Below, one piece after another: positions 43,469 to 52,158 of a stretch of 52,562 nucleotides of DNA. Within the stretch, counting starts at the first letter, position 1. Every line of letters starts with the position of its first letter. The position numbers were made by a program, and so were the translations under genes. The notes beneath the pieces were generated by a model. The model saw only the letters and a list, made by a program, of their open reading frames with translations, ran no database searches and was not told the DNA's origin. Source of the DNA: Alphaproteobacteria bacterium. Its GTDB lineage: Bacteria; Pseudomonadota; Alphaproteobacteria; Rhodobacterales; Rhodobacteraceae. The stretch covers positions 1-52,562 of the forward strand of contig JAUIBL010000030.1 of NCBI GenBank assembly GCA_030428355.1, in the 5' to 3' direction.

Positions 43469-44713
43469 ATGCAAGCCCGCGCCTCGATCTTCACGCCGGT
43501 TCTGATCGGCGGGTGCATCATCATCCTCGTGTCCTTCGCCATCCGCGCCAGCTTTGGCGTGTTCCAGATCCCGATTGCCGAGGAATTCGGCTGGCTCCGC
43601 GCCGAGTTCTCTTTGGCCATCGCGATCCAGAACCTCGCCTGGGGCATCGGCCAGCCGCTTTTCGGGGCGCTGGCGGAAAAAATTGGCGACCGGAAGGCGA
43701 TCATCCTTGGCGCACTGACCTATGCCGCCGGTCTGGTGCTGTCCTCCTTTGCGGTCACACCCACGGCGCATCAGTTTTACGAGATCCTCGTGGGGTTCGG
43801 CGTTGCGGGCACCGGCTTTGGCGTCATCCTCGCCGTTGTCGGGCGGGCCAGTTCGGATGCCAACCGCTCCATGAGCCTTGCCATCGCAACTGCGGCGGGC
43901 AGCGCCGGTCAGGTGTTCGGCGCGCCCGTCGCGGAATGGATGCTGACGCTGATGAGCTGGCAGACGGTGTTCCTCTGGTTCGCCGTCGCCATCCTCGCGG
44001 TGCTGATGGTACTGCCTTTCATGCGCTCGCCCACTCCCCCGGCCAGCCGGGCCGAGCTTGAGGAAAGCATGGGCACGATCCTGATCCGCGCCTTCCGCGA
44101 TCCGTCCTATACGCTGATCTTTCTCGGCTTCTTCAGTTGCGGCTATCAGCTTGCCTTCATCACCGCGCATTTCCCGGCCTTCGTGACCGAGCTTTGCGGC
44201 CCGATCCAGCCGGGCGGAGTGCTGCACAGCATGGGCATCACCACCACATCCGCGCTGGGCGCCGTGTCGATCTCGCTCATCGGGCTGATGAACATCGTGG
44301 GCACGCTCACCGCGGGATGGGCGGGCAACCGCTGGTCCAAGAAATACCTGCTCGCGGGCATCTACACCGGCCGTACGATCATTGCCGCGCTCTTCATCAT
44401 GTTCCCGATCACCCCCACATCGGTGATCCTCTTCTCCGCCGCCATGGGCTCACTCTGGCTGGCCACGGTGCCGCTCACCTCGGGGCTGATCGCGCATATC
44501 TACGGGCTGCGCTACATGGGCACGCTTTATGGGATCGTGTTCTTCAGCCACCAATTGGGCAGCTTCATGGGGGTCTGGCTGGGCGGCCGAATGTACGACA
44601 TCTATGGCGATTACACGCTGGTCTGGTGGATTGGTGTCGGCGTCGGAGCCTTCAGCGCACTTGTGCACCTGCCCATCCGCGAGAAACGCCAGCCAACGCC
44701 GCTCGCCGCCTGA
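43469..44713 (+). CDS. Major facilitator superfamily transporter
   Basis: 414 residues with twelve predicted membrane helices and two six-helix halves. The pattern SFAIRASFGVFQIPIAEEFGW...AIQNLAWGIGQPLFG and GTGFGVILAVVGR suits the monocarboxylate/oxalate-formate-like MFS group. Substrate unknown. GGAG 8 nt upstream supports ATG 43469. It lies 28 nt after the NlpC/P60 gene and may be co-transcribed. A two-hairpin repeat follows its stop. Confidence 0.87.
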   Translation: MQARASIFTPVLIGGCIIILVSFAIRASFGVFQIPIAEEFGWLRAEFSLAIAIQNLAWGIGQPLFGALAEKIGDRKAIILGALTYAAGLVLSSFAVTPTAHQFYEILVGFGVAGTGFGVILAVVGRASSDANRSMSLAIATAAGSAGQVFGAPVAEWMLTLMSWQTVFLWFAVAILAVLMVLPFMRSPTPPASRAELEESMGTILIRAFRDPSYTLIFLGFFSCGYQLAFITAHFPAFVTELCGPIQPGGVLHSMGITTTSALGAVSISLIGLMNIVGTLTAGWAGNRWSKKYLLAGIYTGRTIIAALFIMFPITPTSVILFSAAMGSLWLATVPLTSGLIAHIYGLRYMGTLYGIVFFSHQLGSFMGVWLGGRMYDIYGDYTLVWWIGVGVGAFSALVHLPIREKRQPTPLAA

Positions 44714-44718
44714 CAGGG

Positions 44719-44761
44719 GCGCGTTTCGGTCAACCGAAACGCGCGATGCGTCGACGCATCG
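44719..44761. repeat. Two-hairpin repeat element, copy 1 (between convergent genes)
   Basis: A hairpin GCGCGTTTCGGT / ACCGAAACGCGC (44719-44744, 2-nt loop) is followed at once by the perfect palindrome CGATGCGTCGACGCATCG (44744-44761). It lies between the convergent MFS and ornithine-cyclodeaminase-like genes, where it could act as a two-way terminator. The same two modules in the reverse order occur at 51586-51625, with a G-C pair exchanged for C-G in the stem. Confidence 0.8.
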
Positions 44762-44771
44762 TATCCCGGCC

Positions 44772-45689
44772 CTACCGGGCGCGCCAGCGCTCCAGAACGT
44801 AGCGGCTGACCATCAGGTCCAGATGCGCCCCGCCGCCATTCTTGAACACCGTGATCTCATCCTCGGACTGCCGCACAAACGCCCCCAGATCGTAGTAATC
44901 CGCAACGATGTCCGCCGCTCGGATCACCCCCCGCGCAATCGGGTCCTTGATCTCTCCGATATGCCCCACGGTTGTATCCAGCGAATCCACGAACAGCCGC
45001 CCGCGCGTCAGCACCGCATCATCCGCCTCACGCATATCGGGACGGTAGGCGCCGATCAGGTCCACATGCGTCCCCGGCCGCAGCCACGCGCCGTTGAGCA
45101 CCGGCTCTGTCGACATGGTGGCGCAACTGACGATGTCCGCCTGTCCCACCGCCTCGGCCAAATCCCCAGCCGCCGTCACATGCGCAAACCCATCCGCCAA
45201 GTCCTGCGCCTTGGCCCCTGTCCGGTTCCAGATCAGAAGCCGCGCTTCCGGGAACGCTGTCGAATAGGCCTCGACCAGCGACCGCGCCACCGTGCCAGCC
45301 CCGACAATCAGGATCACCGCAGTGTCCGCCCGCGCCAACCGCCGCGCCGCCAGAAGACTGTCGCCTGCGGTTTTCCACTTGGTCACAAGGTGAAAATCGA
45401 CAATCGCTTCCAGCGTCCCGTCGACATCGGAATAGACCGACACCCCACCGTTCACCGCCGCTTTCCCAAGAACGGAATTGCCCGGAAAGATCGTCGCCGA
45501 CTTCACCGCCAGCCCCAGCCCGTCGATCCACGCCGCCCGGTTCAAAAGCGTATCACCCCCGCGATAGAGGAAACTGTCCGCGATCTCGGCTTTCGGCAGG
45601 TCATGCCCCGCCGCCAACGCATCGGTCAGGCCGATCCAGTCAAGCTGCGCTTCACCGTCCGCAAACGGAATGATCTCCGGTGTCGTCAT
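44772..45689 (-). CDS. Ornithine cyclodeaminase / mu-crystallin family protein
   Basis: 305 residues from ATG 45689, with GGAGAGG 5 nt upstream. NAD-binding segment VILIVGAGTVARSLVEAYS; substrate side SFLYRGGDTLLNRAAW and VKSATIFPGN; GTHVDLIGAYRPDMREAD is typical. Members include ornithine cyclodeaminase, alanine dehydrogenase and delta1-pyrroline-2-carboxylate reductase; I cannot choose between them. It is last in a minus-strand group with YaiI, FghA and the AEC transporter. Confidence 0.86.
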   Translation of the reverse strand: MTTPEIIPFADGEAQLDWIGLTDALAAGHDLPKAEIADSFLYRGGDTLLNRAAWIDGLGLAVKSATIFPGNSVLGKAAVNGGVSVYSDVDGTLEAIVDFHLVTKWKTAGDSLLAARRLARADTAVILIVGAGTVARSLVEAYSTAFPEARLLIWNRTGAKAQDLADGFAHVTAAGDLAEAVGQADIVSCATMSTEPVLNGAWLRPGTHVDLIGAYRPDMREADDAVLTRGRLFVDSLDTTVGHIGEIKDPIARGVIRAADIVADYYDLGAFVRQSEDEITVFKNGGGAHLDLMVSRYVLERWRAR

Positions 45690-45710
45690 CGCTGCCTCTC
45701 CCCTCAAATC

Positions 45711-46172
45711 CTAACGCGGCACATCCTGCGCCGCCGCCCGCATCTCGCGCTCCAAGGCATCCAGAAACCGCGACCGGTCCGCCTTGGAAAACGGACGCCC
45801 GCCGCCCTGCCGGAAAGGGTCCGCCGCGCGCAGGTCCGCCATGAGATCCCGCGTTGCCAGCACCTGCCCGATATTGCGCGCATCAAGACGCTCGCCAGTG
45901 TGCTTGAGCACCCGCGCCCCGTTCTCGACACAGCGCGCCGCCAGCGGAATGTCCCCGGTGATCACCACATCGCCGGGTCCCGCACGCTCCGCGATCCACA
46001 TGTCCGCCACATCCGGCCCGTCGGGCACCACGACCACCTCGACAAACGGGTTTTCCGACATCCGTAGCCCCCCGTTCGACACCAGATACATCTGCGCCTT
46101 GTGCCGGGTCGCAACCCGCTCTGCCTCGGCTTTCACCGGGCAGGCATCGGCATCGACGAAAAGCCGGGTCAC
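45711..46172 (-). CDS. yaiI: YaiI/YqxD family protein (DUF188)
   Basis: 153 residues, PIN-like fold. It starts [18 protein letters not shown], with [31 protein letters not shown] and [13 protein letters not shown], all typical of this small conserved family, whose function is not established. The GTG start overlaps the stop of fghA (GTGA). Confidence 0.88.
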   Translation of the reverse strand: MTRLFVDADACPVKAEAERVATRHKAQMYLVSNGGLRMSENPFVEVVVVPDGPDVADMWIAERAGPGDVVITGDIPLAARCVENGARVLKHTGERLDARNIGQVLATRDLMADLRAADPFRQGGGRPFSKADRSRFLDALEREMRAAAQDVPR

Positions 46173-46999
46173 AGCCCCAGCGCGTCAGCGTGGAACGCGA
46201 TGTGATCGGGAATAAAGGTCGAGACAAAGAAATACGAGTGATCGTAGCCCTTCTGCATGCGGAACGTCCCCTCCTGACGCCGCGCTGCCATCGCGTGGCT
46301 CAATGCCTCTGGTTTGAGCAGCTCAAGGAACTGATCCGACCCTCCCTGATCCACCAGAACCGGCCCGTCGAACCCGACCTCCTGCATCTGCACCGTTGCA
46401 TCATGTCTGGACCATGTGCTCTCGTCGTCACCCAGATAGGCCGACAATTGTTTTCGGCCCCAATCGCTCTGGCTCGGGTTGGCAATCGGCGCAAAAGCCG
46501 ACACCGAGGCAAACCGCCCCGGATGCGCCATCGCAAGCGTCAGCGCGCCATGGCCACCCATCGAATGCCCGGTGATCGCCTGTCGCTCCAGATCAACGGT
46601 GAACTCCCTGCCCAACAGTGCGGGCAATTCCTCGGCCACGTAATCCCACATCCTGAAATGCGGCGCCCAAGGGTCTTGCGTCGCGTTCACATAGAACCCG
46701 GCACCCTTGCCCAGATCATAGGCGTCGTCATCCGCCACCGCATCGCCACGCGGGGACGTGTCTGGGAACACAACTGCCATTCCCGCCTCTGCGGCAAAGC
46801 CCTGCGCCGCCGCTTTGGTCATCGCGTTCTCATGCGTGCAGGTCAGCCCGGACAGGTACCACAGCACCGGCACCGGCCCTTTCTTGGCTTGCGGCGGCAG
46901 ATAAAGCCCGAAGGTCATGTCACAGCCGCAGGCGTCCGACGCATGTCGGTACACGCCCTGCACCCCATCAAAACATCTGTTCTCCGAAACGGTTTCCAT
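46169..46999 (-). CDS. fghA: S-formylglutathione hydrolase
   Basis: Last step of glutathione-dependent formaldehyde detoxification: S-formylglutathione to formate and glutathione; cytoplasmic esterase-D type. 276 residues. Signature [17 protein letters not shown]; nucleophile Ser146 in [31 protein letters not shown]; catalytic His in [13 protein letters not shown] clear AAGGAAAGGGAG precedes the ATG. No formaldehyde dehydrogenase (adhC/flhA) gene is present in the window. Confidence 0.95.
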   Translation of the reverse strand: METVSENRCFDGVQGVYRHASDACGCDMTFGLYLPPQAKKGPVPVLWYLSGLTCTHENAMTKAAAQGFAAEAGMAVVFPDTSPRGDAVADDDAYDLGKGAGFYVNATQDPWAPHFRMWDYVAEELPALLGREFTVDLERQAITGHSMGGHGALTLAMAHPGRFASVSAFAPIANPSQSDWGRKQLSAYLGDDESTWSRHDATVQMQEVGFDGPVLVDQGGSDQFLELLKPEALSHAMAARRQEGTFRMQKGYDHSYFFVSTFIPDHIAFHADALGL

Positions 47000-47013
47000 G
47001 ACGCTCCCTTTCC

Positions 47014-47940
47014 TTAAATCAGGACCTGGCTGATCACGAAGGACACGGTCAGGATGCTGACGGCGGTCGAGATCAGAATGGCGGCGGACACCCGTTGTGG
47101 GGCCACCTTGTAATGCTGTGCGAGGATGAACACATTGCCCGCCACCGGCAAGGATGCTGCCGCGACAACCACGCCCGCCTTGTACGGATCGGACGGAAAC
47201 AGCATGTAAACACCCACGGCGACGGCGGCCGGGTGGATGATCAGTTTACAGAAGCTCAACCATCCCGCAATCGTCAGACGCTCTGCCGACTTGCTGGCCA
47301 GTGAGGCCCCGATGGCGAACAGCGCCCCGGGCGTCGCCGCAGCACCAAGGATCGACAGGAACTGGTTGACCGGTTCGGGGATCGCCACACCTGTGGACGA
47401 CACCATGAAGCCCGCGACGATCGCCACGATCATCGGGTTCTTGAGCAACCCGATCCCCACCGTCTTGAAGATGCCCAGAGACATGCGCCCTTCGCGCGAT
47501 CCCACCACAAGGATGACGATCAGCGACGAAAACACCACAAGATCGATGGTCAGGATCAGGATGATCGGCCCCACCGCCTCTTGTCCCATCAGCAGCGCCA
47601 GCATCGGCACACCCAGGAAACCGGTGTTCCCGATGGCCGCGACCTGCCCCTCGAACGCGGCGGTTTCGGTGTTCATGCCGCGCAGGAACCCCACCGCCAT
47701 GCCGATCCCATAGACAAAGGCCGTGCCCCACAGATACCCCGCCGCGATCCGCCAGTCGAAGATTTCGGCAATCGACAGGTTCGCGGAAAACCGGAAAAGC
47801 ATCGCCGACAGGGCAAAGTAAAACACGAACTTGGTCAGATAGGCGGTTGCTTCCTCGGTGAAGAACCCGGTCTTGCCTGCACCGTAACCCACGGCGATCA
47901 GGGCAAAAAACGGCAGGGTCTGAAGGAAGATGGCCAGCAT
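47014..47940 (-). CDS. AEC family transporter
   Basis: 308 residues with ten hydrophobic segments; auxin efflux carrier fold in the inner membrane. N-terminal LPFFALIAVGYGAGKTGFF and the mid-sequence NTGFLGVPMLALLMG are family-typical. Bacterial members export or exchange malonate, malate or other small acids; substrate unknown. It is first of the minus-strand group running to the ornithine-cyclodeaminase-like gene. Confidence 0.88.
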   Translation of the reverse strand: MLAIFLQTLPFFALIAVGYGAGKTGFFTEEATAYLTKFVFYFALSAMLFRFSANLSIAEIFDWRIAAGYLWGTAFVYGIGMAVGFLRGMNTETAAFEGQVAAIGNTGFLGVPMLALLMGQEAVGPIILILTIDLVVFSSLIVILVVGSREGRMSLGIFKTVGIGLLKNPMIVAIVAGFMVSSTGVAIPEPVNQFLSILGAAATPGALFAIGASLASKSAERLTIAGWLSFCKLIIHPAAVAVGVYMLFPSDPYKAGVVVAAASLPVAGNVFILAQHYKVAPQRVSAAILISTAVSILTVSFVISQVLI

Positions 47941-48070
47941 GACAAACCTGTTACCACGGAGGGCCGCCGCGTCAATTCGTTAGATGATTAACCTCTCTTT
48001 CACCATGCTTGATCCATACCTGCACCGGCACTACATTTTTTGTGACGGCGAAAGGCGGTTTGAGACGCAC

Positions 48071-48235
48071 ATGACCCAGCAGGAACAGGCTTTGGCGGAT
48101 GACAAGATGCGGGCGGAAATCGCCAAGCTCTTGGCGGAAACCAAGCAGATCAATGTGAATACATTTCTCGCTCCGGCTTTGGCGGCGGCGGCCCTCATGG
48201 GTGGCACCGCTGCATTGGTGAAGCTGTTTTTCTGA
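48071..48235 (+). CDS. Tiny single-helix membrane protein, tandem copy A
   Basis: 54 residues from ATG 48071: a charged amphipathic helix (EQALADDKMRAEIAKLLAE) and then a hydrophobic helix (about 30-52) ending KLFF. Its N-terminal half matches the next gene (EQSRADDRMRAEIARLISE), so the two are tandem paralogues. A longer frame from 47984 has no family-like start. Function unknown. Confidence 0.6.
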   Translation: MTQQEQALADDKMRAEIAKLLAETKQINVNTFLAPALAAAALMGGTAALVKLFF

Positions 48236-48246
48236 ACGGGCGGACC

Positions 48247-48435
48247 ATGTCGATGACACAGGCTGAACAGTCCCGTGCCGATGACAGGATGCGCGCCGAG
48301 ATCGCGCGCCTGATTTCGGAAACGGCCAAGATCAGTGCCGAAACAGCCGAAATTCAACAAAATATGAAGTATCGCTTCTGGGTGATGATGGCGGCCTATG
48401 TCAGCGCGATGGGCATCCTGCTGAAATTCGTCTGA
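48247..48435 (+). CDS. Tiny single-helix membrane protein, tandem copy B
   Basis: 62 residues from ATG 48247 (ATG 48253 also possible). Amphipathic charged helix with heptad-like SETAKISAETAEIQ, then a hydrophobic helix FWVMMAAYVSAMGILLKF. A paralogue of 48071-48235 lies 11 nt upstream; the membrane helices differ while the charged helix is conserved. Unknown function. Confidence 0.62.
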   Translation: MSMTQAEQSRADDRMRAEIARLISETAKISAETAEIQQNMKYRFWVMMAAYVSAMGILLKFV

Positions 48436-48496
48436 CCGCATCAAACCCGTGATCCTCCCATAGAAGAATCGCAAAACCCATGCTACATCTCGTGGC

Positions 48497-50338
48497 ATGA
48501 ACTCCCACGCCCCCAAGATACGCGCCTCCATTCAACCGCTTGAGGAAAGCGCCATCAACCGCATCGCGGCGGGTGAGGTGGTCGAGCGTCCGGCCTCTGC
48601 CGTCAAGGAACTGGTCGAGAATGCCGTCGATGCCGGGGCCACGCGCGTCGACGTGGCCATCTCGGACGGTGGCAAGACATTGATCCGGGTCACCGACGAT
48701 GGCTGCGGTATCCCGCCCGACGAACTGCCGCTGGCGATTGCGCGCCACGCCACCTCCAAGATCGACGGTTCCGACCTGCTCAACATCCACAGCTTCGGGT
48801 TTCGCGGAGAAGCGCTTGCCTCGCTGGGCGCGGTGGGTCGTCTGACCCTGACCAGCCGGGCCGATGGGCACGACGCCGCTGAACTTTCGGTCACCGGTGG
48901 CAAGATCGACCCGGTCAAACCCGCCGCCCTGTCGCGCGGGACCGTCGTCACCCTGCGCAACCTCTTTTTCGCAACGCCCGCGCGCCTGAAATTCCTCCGC
49001 TCCGACCGGGCCGAGATGCAGGCCATCACCGATGTGATCAAACGCCTTGCCATGGCCGAACCCTCGGTCAGCTTCACCCTGCGCGATGTGTCCGGCGGCG
49101 GTGAGGGCCGCGTGATCTTCCGCGCCGATGCGGTGACGGGGGATCTCTTCGACGCCTTGCGTGGACGGCTGTCCCAAGTGATGGGTCGTGAGTTCACCGA
49201 CAACGCCGTGCCCATCGACGCCGACCGTGAGGGCATCCGCCTCACCGGTCTGGCCGGGTTGCCCACCTATTCACGCGGCGCTGCGGTGGCGCAGTTCCTC
49301 TTCGTCAACGGACGCCCTGTGCGCGACAAGCTGCTGATCGGCGCGTTACGCGGGGCCTATGCCGATTTCCTCAGCCGCGACCGCCACCCGGCGGTGGCGC
49401 TTTTCATCGACTGTGATCCGCACAAGGTGGATGTGAACGTGCATCCCGCGAAATCCGAAGTGCGCTTCCGCGATCCCGGTCTGGTGCGCGGGCTGATTGT
49501 ATCCGCCCTCCGTCATGCCTTGGCCGAGGCAGGGCATCGTGCCTCCACCACCGTCGCAGGCGCGACGCTGGGTGCCATGCGCCCCGAACAGCCGCACCCG
49601 CCGCGCGTCTACCAGATGGACCGCCCGAGTTTCGCAGCGAAACAGGTGGCCTATACGATGCAATCCCCCGGTTTCGCCGACATGCAGACCACCTATTCCG
49701 GGCGCGTGGTCGAGGTCGAAGAGGTCTCGCACGAGACCGATGAGACCCCCCGCGAACATCGACCGCTTGGGGCCGCGCGGGGGCAGGTGCACGAGAACTA
49801 CATCATCGCCCAGACCGAGGATGGGATCGTCATCGTCGATCAGCACGCGGCGCATGAACGGTTGGTCTACGAAAAGCTCAAGACCCAGATGGCGGAGAAC
49901 GGTGTACCGGCTCAGGCGCTGCTGATCCCAGATGTGGTCGAGATGAGCGACAGCGACGCGGCCCGCTTGTTCGACCTTTCGGACGACCTCGCAAAGATGG
50001 GGTTGAGCATCGAACCCTTCGGCAAAGGCGCGGTCGTGGTGCGCGAGACACCGGCGATCCTTGGCGAGGTCAATTCCCATGCCCTGCTGCGCGACATCCT
50101 TGACGAGTTGGACGACCAAGGCGAAGCGCGCGCGGTGCAGGACCGGATCGAGGCGATCCTGAGCCGGGTCGCCTGTCATGGCTCTATCCGATCGGGTCGT
50201 CAGATGCGGGCAGAAGAGATGAACGCGCTTCTGCGAGAAATGGAAGCGACCCCCTATTCCGGCCAGTGCAACCACGGCCGTCCCACCTATGTCGAACTGA
50301 AACTCAGCGACATTGAACGCCTGTTTGGCCGCACATGA
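48497..50338 (+). CDS. mutL: DNA mismatch repair protein MutL
   Basis: 613 residues. GHKL ATPase motifs: ELVENAVDAGATRVDV, TDDGCGI, GFRGEALASLGAV. The transducer domain ends near 330. A less conserved linker (about 335-430) follows. The C-terminal domain has DQHAAHERLVYE, which fits the DQHA-x2-E-x4-E endonuclease motif, plus ACHGSIRSG and NHGRPTYVEL, the other parts of that metal site. It therefore resembles nicking MutL proteins used where MutH is absent. It overlaps rmuC (ATGA). Confidence 0.96.
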   Translation: MNSHAPKIRASIQPLEESAINRIAAGEVVERPASAVKELVENAVDAGATRVDVAISDGGKTLIRVTDDGCGIPPDELPLAIARHATSKIDGSDLLNIHSFGFRGEALASLGAVGRLTLTSRADGHDAAELSVTGGKIDPVKPAALSRGTVVTLRNLFFATPARLKFLRSDRAEMQAITDVIKRLAMAEPSVSFTLRDVSGGGEGRVIFRADAVTGDLFDALRGRLSQVMGREFTDNAVPIDADREGIRLTGLAGLPTYSRGAAVAQFLFVNGRPVRDKLLIGALRGAYADFLSRDRHPAVALFIDCDPHKVDVNVHPAKSEVRFRDPGLVRGLIVSALRHALAEAGHRASTTVAGATLGAMRPEQPHPPRVYQMDRPSFAAKQVAYTMQSPGFADMQTTYSGRVVEVEEVSHETDETPREHRPLGAARGQVHENYIIAQTEDGIVIVDQHAAHERLVYEKLKTQMAENGVPAQALLIPDVVEMSDSDAARLFDLSDDLAKMGLSIEPFGKGAVVVRETPAILGEVNSHALLRDILDELDDQGEARAVQDRIEAILSRVACHGSIRSGRQMRAEEMNALLREMEATPYSGQCNHGRPTYVELKLSDIERLFGRT

Positions 50339-51501
50339 TTCAGATCGGTGATCTCATCCTCGACCTGAGCGATCCGGTCGTTCTGTTGGCTCTGGCGCTG
50401 GGTGGCTTTGTTCTGCTGCTGCTCATCATGTCGCTCCTGTCCGCCCGTCGCGCTGCGAAACTGAGCGAGCCTCTGGTCTACCGGCTTGCGCAGGTCGGGC
50501 AGCGGGTGCAGGCCCTGTCCGACGGGCAGGAGAGGCTGTCCGGTGGTCTCACCCATGTGTCCGAGGCGCAGGCGCAAAGCCAGACCGCGATGCTGCAACT
50601 GATGGAGCGGCGGCTGGCGCAGGTGCAGGAGCAGATGAACGAGAACCTGCACGGATCGGCTCGCCGCACGGCGCAATCCCTTGGGGAGTTGCAGCAGCGG
50701 CTCCAGAGCATCGACAAGGCGCAGGAGAACATCACCAAACTGTCGGGCGACGTGCTGTCACTGCAGGACATCCTGTCGAACAAGCAGACGCGCGGCGCTT
50801 TCGGGGAGATCCAGTTGACCGACATCGTCGGCAAGGCGCTGCCCAAGGACAGCTATACGCTGCAGGCGACGCTCTCGAACGGCAAGCGGGCGGACTGTCT
50901 GATCCACCTGCCGAACCCGCCGGGGCCGATTGCCATCGACAGCAAGTTCCCTTTGGAAGCCTACGAACAGCTTCGCCGCGCCGAGACGCAGGAACAACTC
51001 AACCGCGCGGCGCAGCAGCTTCGGCTTTCGCTGCGAAAGCACATCAGGGACATATCCGAACGGTACATCATCGAAGGCGAGACCGCCGATGGTGCGCTGA
51101 TGTTCCTGCCCTCCGAGGCGGTCTATGCGGAACTGCACGCGAACTTTCCCGAGGTGGTGCGCGAAGGGTTTAACGCGCGGGTCTGGATCGTGTCTCCGAC
51201 CACCTGCATGGCGACGCTGAACACGATGCGGGCGATCCTCAAGGATGCGCGGATGCGCGAACAGGCGGGGGCGATCCGCAAGGAGCTGAGCCTGCTCTAT
51301 GCGGATGTGGACCGTCTGGGCAGCCGGGTCGAGAACCTCGACCGGCATTTCGGGCAGGCGGCCAAGGACATCGCCGACATCAAGATCAGCGCCGACAAGG
51401 CCGGGCGTCGGGCGCGGCGGCTGGACAATTTCGATTTCGAGGAACTGGCCAAGGACGATCCGTCGCCGGTCGTGCGGCTGGCAAAACCGCCAGGGGAATA
51501 G
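50335..51501 (+). CDS. rmuC: DNA recombination protein RmuC homologue
   Basis: 388 residues. An N-terminal membrane helix lies at about 12-36 (PVVLLALALGGFVLLLLIMSLL). Coiled coil follows at about 40-140. The RmuC core is at about 150-330 (GAFGEIQLTDIVGKALP, IAIDSKFPLEAYEQL, DGALMFLPSEAVYAELHANFPEVV, RVWIVSPTT). RmuC proteins limit inversions between short inverted repeats; the nuclease activity is inferred from fold. Translationally coupled to mutL, which makes a genome-stability pair. Confidence 0.93.
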   Translation: MIQIGDLILDLSDPVVLLALALGGFVLLLLIMSLLSARRAAKLSEPLVYRLAQVGQRVQALSDGQERLSGGLTHVSEAQAQSQTAMLQLMERRLAQVQEQMNENLHGSARRTAQSLGELQQRLQSIDKAQENITKLSGDVLSLQDILSNKQTRGAFGEIQLTDIVGKALPKDSYTLQATLSNGKRADCLIHLPNPPGPIAIDSKFPLEAYEQLRRAETQEQLNRAAQQLRLSLRKHIRDISERYIIEGETADGALMFLPSEAVYAELHANFPEVVREGFNARVWIVSPTTCMATLNTMRAILKDARMREQAGAIRKELSLLYADVDRLGSRVENLDRHFGQAAKDIADIKISADKAGRRARRLDNFDFEELAKDDPSPVVRLAKPPGE

Positions 51502-51517
51502 GTCAGTACACGTGCCG

Positions 51518-51541
51518 CAATGTTTCGCGTGCGAAACATTG
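51518..51541. terminator. Hairpin after rmuC
   Basis: CAATGTTTCGC, GT, GCGAAACATTG: a perfect 24-bp inverted repeat 17 nt after the rmuC stop. There is no T-run directly after it, so it may be a factor-dependent terminator, an mRNA 3' stabiliser or a repeat-family hairpin. Confidence 0.5.
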
Positions 51542-51585
51542 GGACCGATCCGGACCTTTTAACCGTTTGTTAACCATCTACGCGG

Positions 51586-51625
51586 GCGATGCGTCGACGC
51601 ATCGCCTGTTTCCGTTGACGGAAAC
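51586..51625. repeat. Two-hairpin repeat element, copy 2 (inverted)
   Basis: Palindrome GCGATGCGTCGACGCATCGC (51586-51605), then hairpin GTTTCCGT, TG, ACGGAAAC (51608-51625). This is the reverse-complement arrangement of 44719-44761. The stem pair that is G-C there is C-G here, so pairing is kept while the sequence changes. It lies between rmuC and the lrp-like gene. Confidence 0.78.
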
Positions 51626-51646
51626 GCGTCCGGCAAGGCACATCTC

Positions 51647-51675
51647 TTGTCAAACTGCCCTTCGGTTGGGATAAA
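51647..51675 (+). promoter_or_regulatory. Candidate promoter of the Lrp/AsnC gene
   Basis: TTGTCA (51647-51652), 17 bp, GATAAA (51670-51675). Transcription would start close to the ATG at 51681, which implies a leaderless or very short 5' end; no Shine-Dalgarno sequence is visible before that ATG. Confidence 0.5.
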
Positions 51676-51680
51676 TTCTC

Positions 51681-52145
51681 ATGGCCCCTGCGGAACTGGA
51701 TCAATTCGACAAGGCAATCCTGCGCATCCTGCAAAGCGATGCCAGTCTGAGTGTCGAGGTCATTGCCGATCAGGTCGCGCTGTCGCGCAACGCTTGCTGG
51801 CGTCGGATCAAGGCGATGGAGCAGGCGGGGATCATCACGGGCCGGGTGGCGCTGACCGATCCGGCCAAGCTGGGCTGTCCGCTGGAGGTGATGGTGATGA
51901 TCCGCGCCGGGCGGCACGATGCCGACTGGCTCGACAGTTTTCACAAAGCGGTGCGCAGCATGCCCGAGGTGGTGGGCGCCTACCGCATGACCGGAGATCT
52001 GGATTACCTGCTGCGCGTGCGGGTGGCTGATGTCCCGGCCTATGACGCCTTTTACAAGCGTGTGATCGCGCGGATTCCGCTCTCGGATATTTCGGCCAGT
52101 TTCGTTATGGAAGAGATCAAGGAAACCACGGCTTTGCCGATTTGA
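51681..52145 (+). CDS. Lrp/AsnC family transcriptional regulator
   Basis: 154 residues. N-terminal HTH (about 8-60: ILRILQSDASLSVEVIADQVALSRNACWRRIKAMEQAG). RAM ligand-binding domain (about 70-145: MVMIRAGRHDADWLDSFHKAVRSMPEVVGAYRMTGDLDYLLRV, in parts). Typical amino-acid-responsive regulator; octameric. Targets unknown. The next gene starts 13 nt later, so the two may be co-transcribed. Confidence 0.92.
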   Translation: MAPAELDQFDKAILRILQSDASLSVEVIADQVALSRNACWRRIKAMEQAGIITGRVALTDPAKLGCPLEVMVMIRAGRHDADWLDSFHKAVRSMPEVVGAYRMTGDLDYLLRVRVADVPAYDAFYKRVIARIPLSDISASFVMEEIKETTALPI

Positions 52146-52158
52146 GAAGGGGAGAGCC

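Noticed and set aside
44529..46067. 512-codon plus-strand frame across the MFS end, the repeat element and the ornithine-cyclodeaminase-like gene
   Set aside because: Its codons are the antisense of two clear genes and an element; Arg/Pro/His-rich composition typical of shadows.
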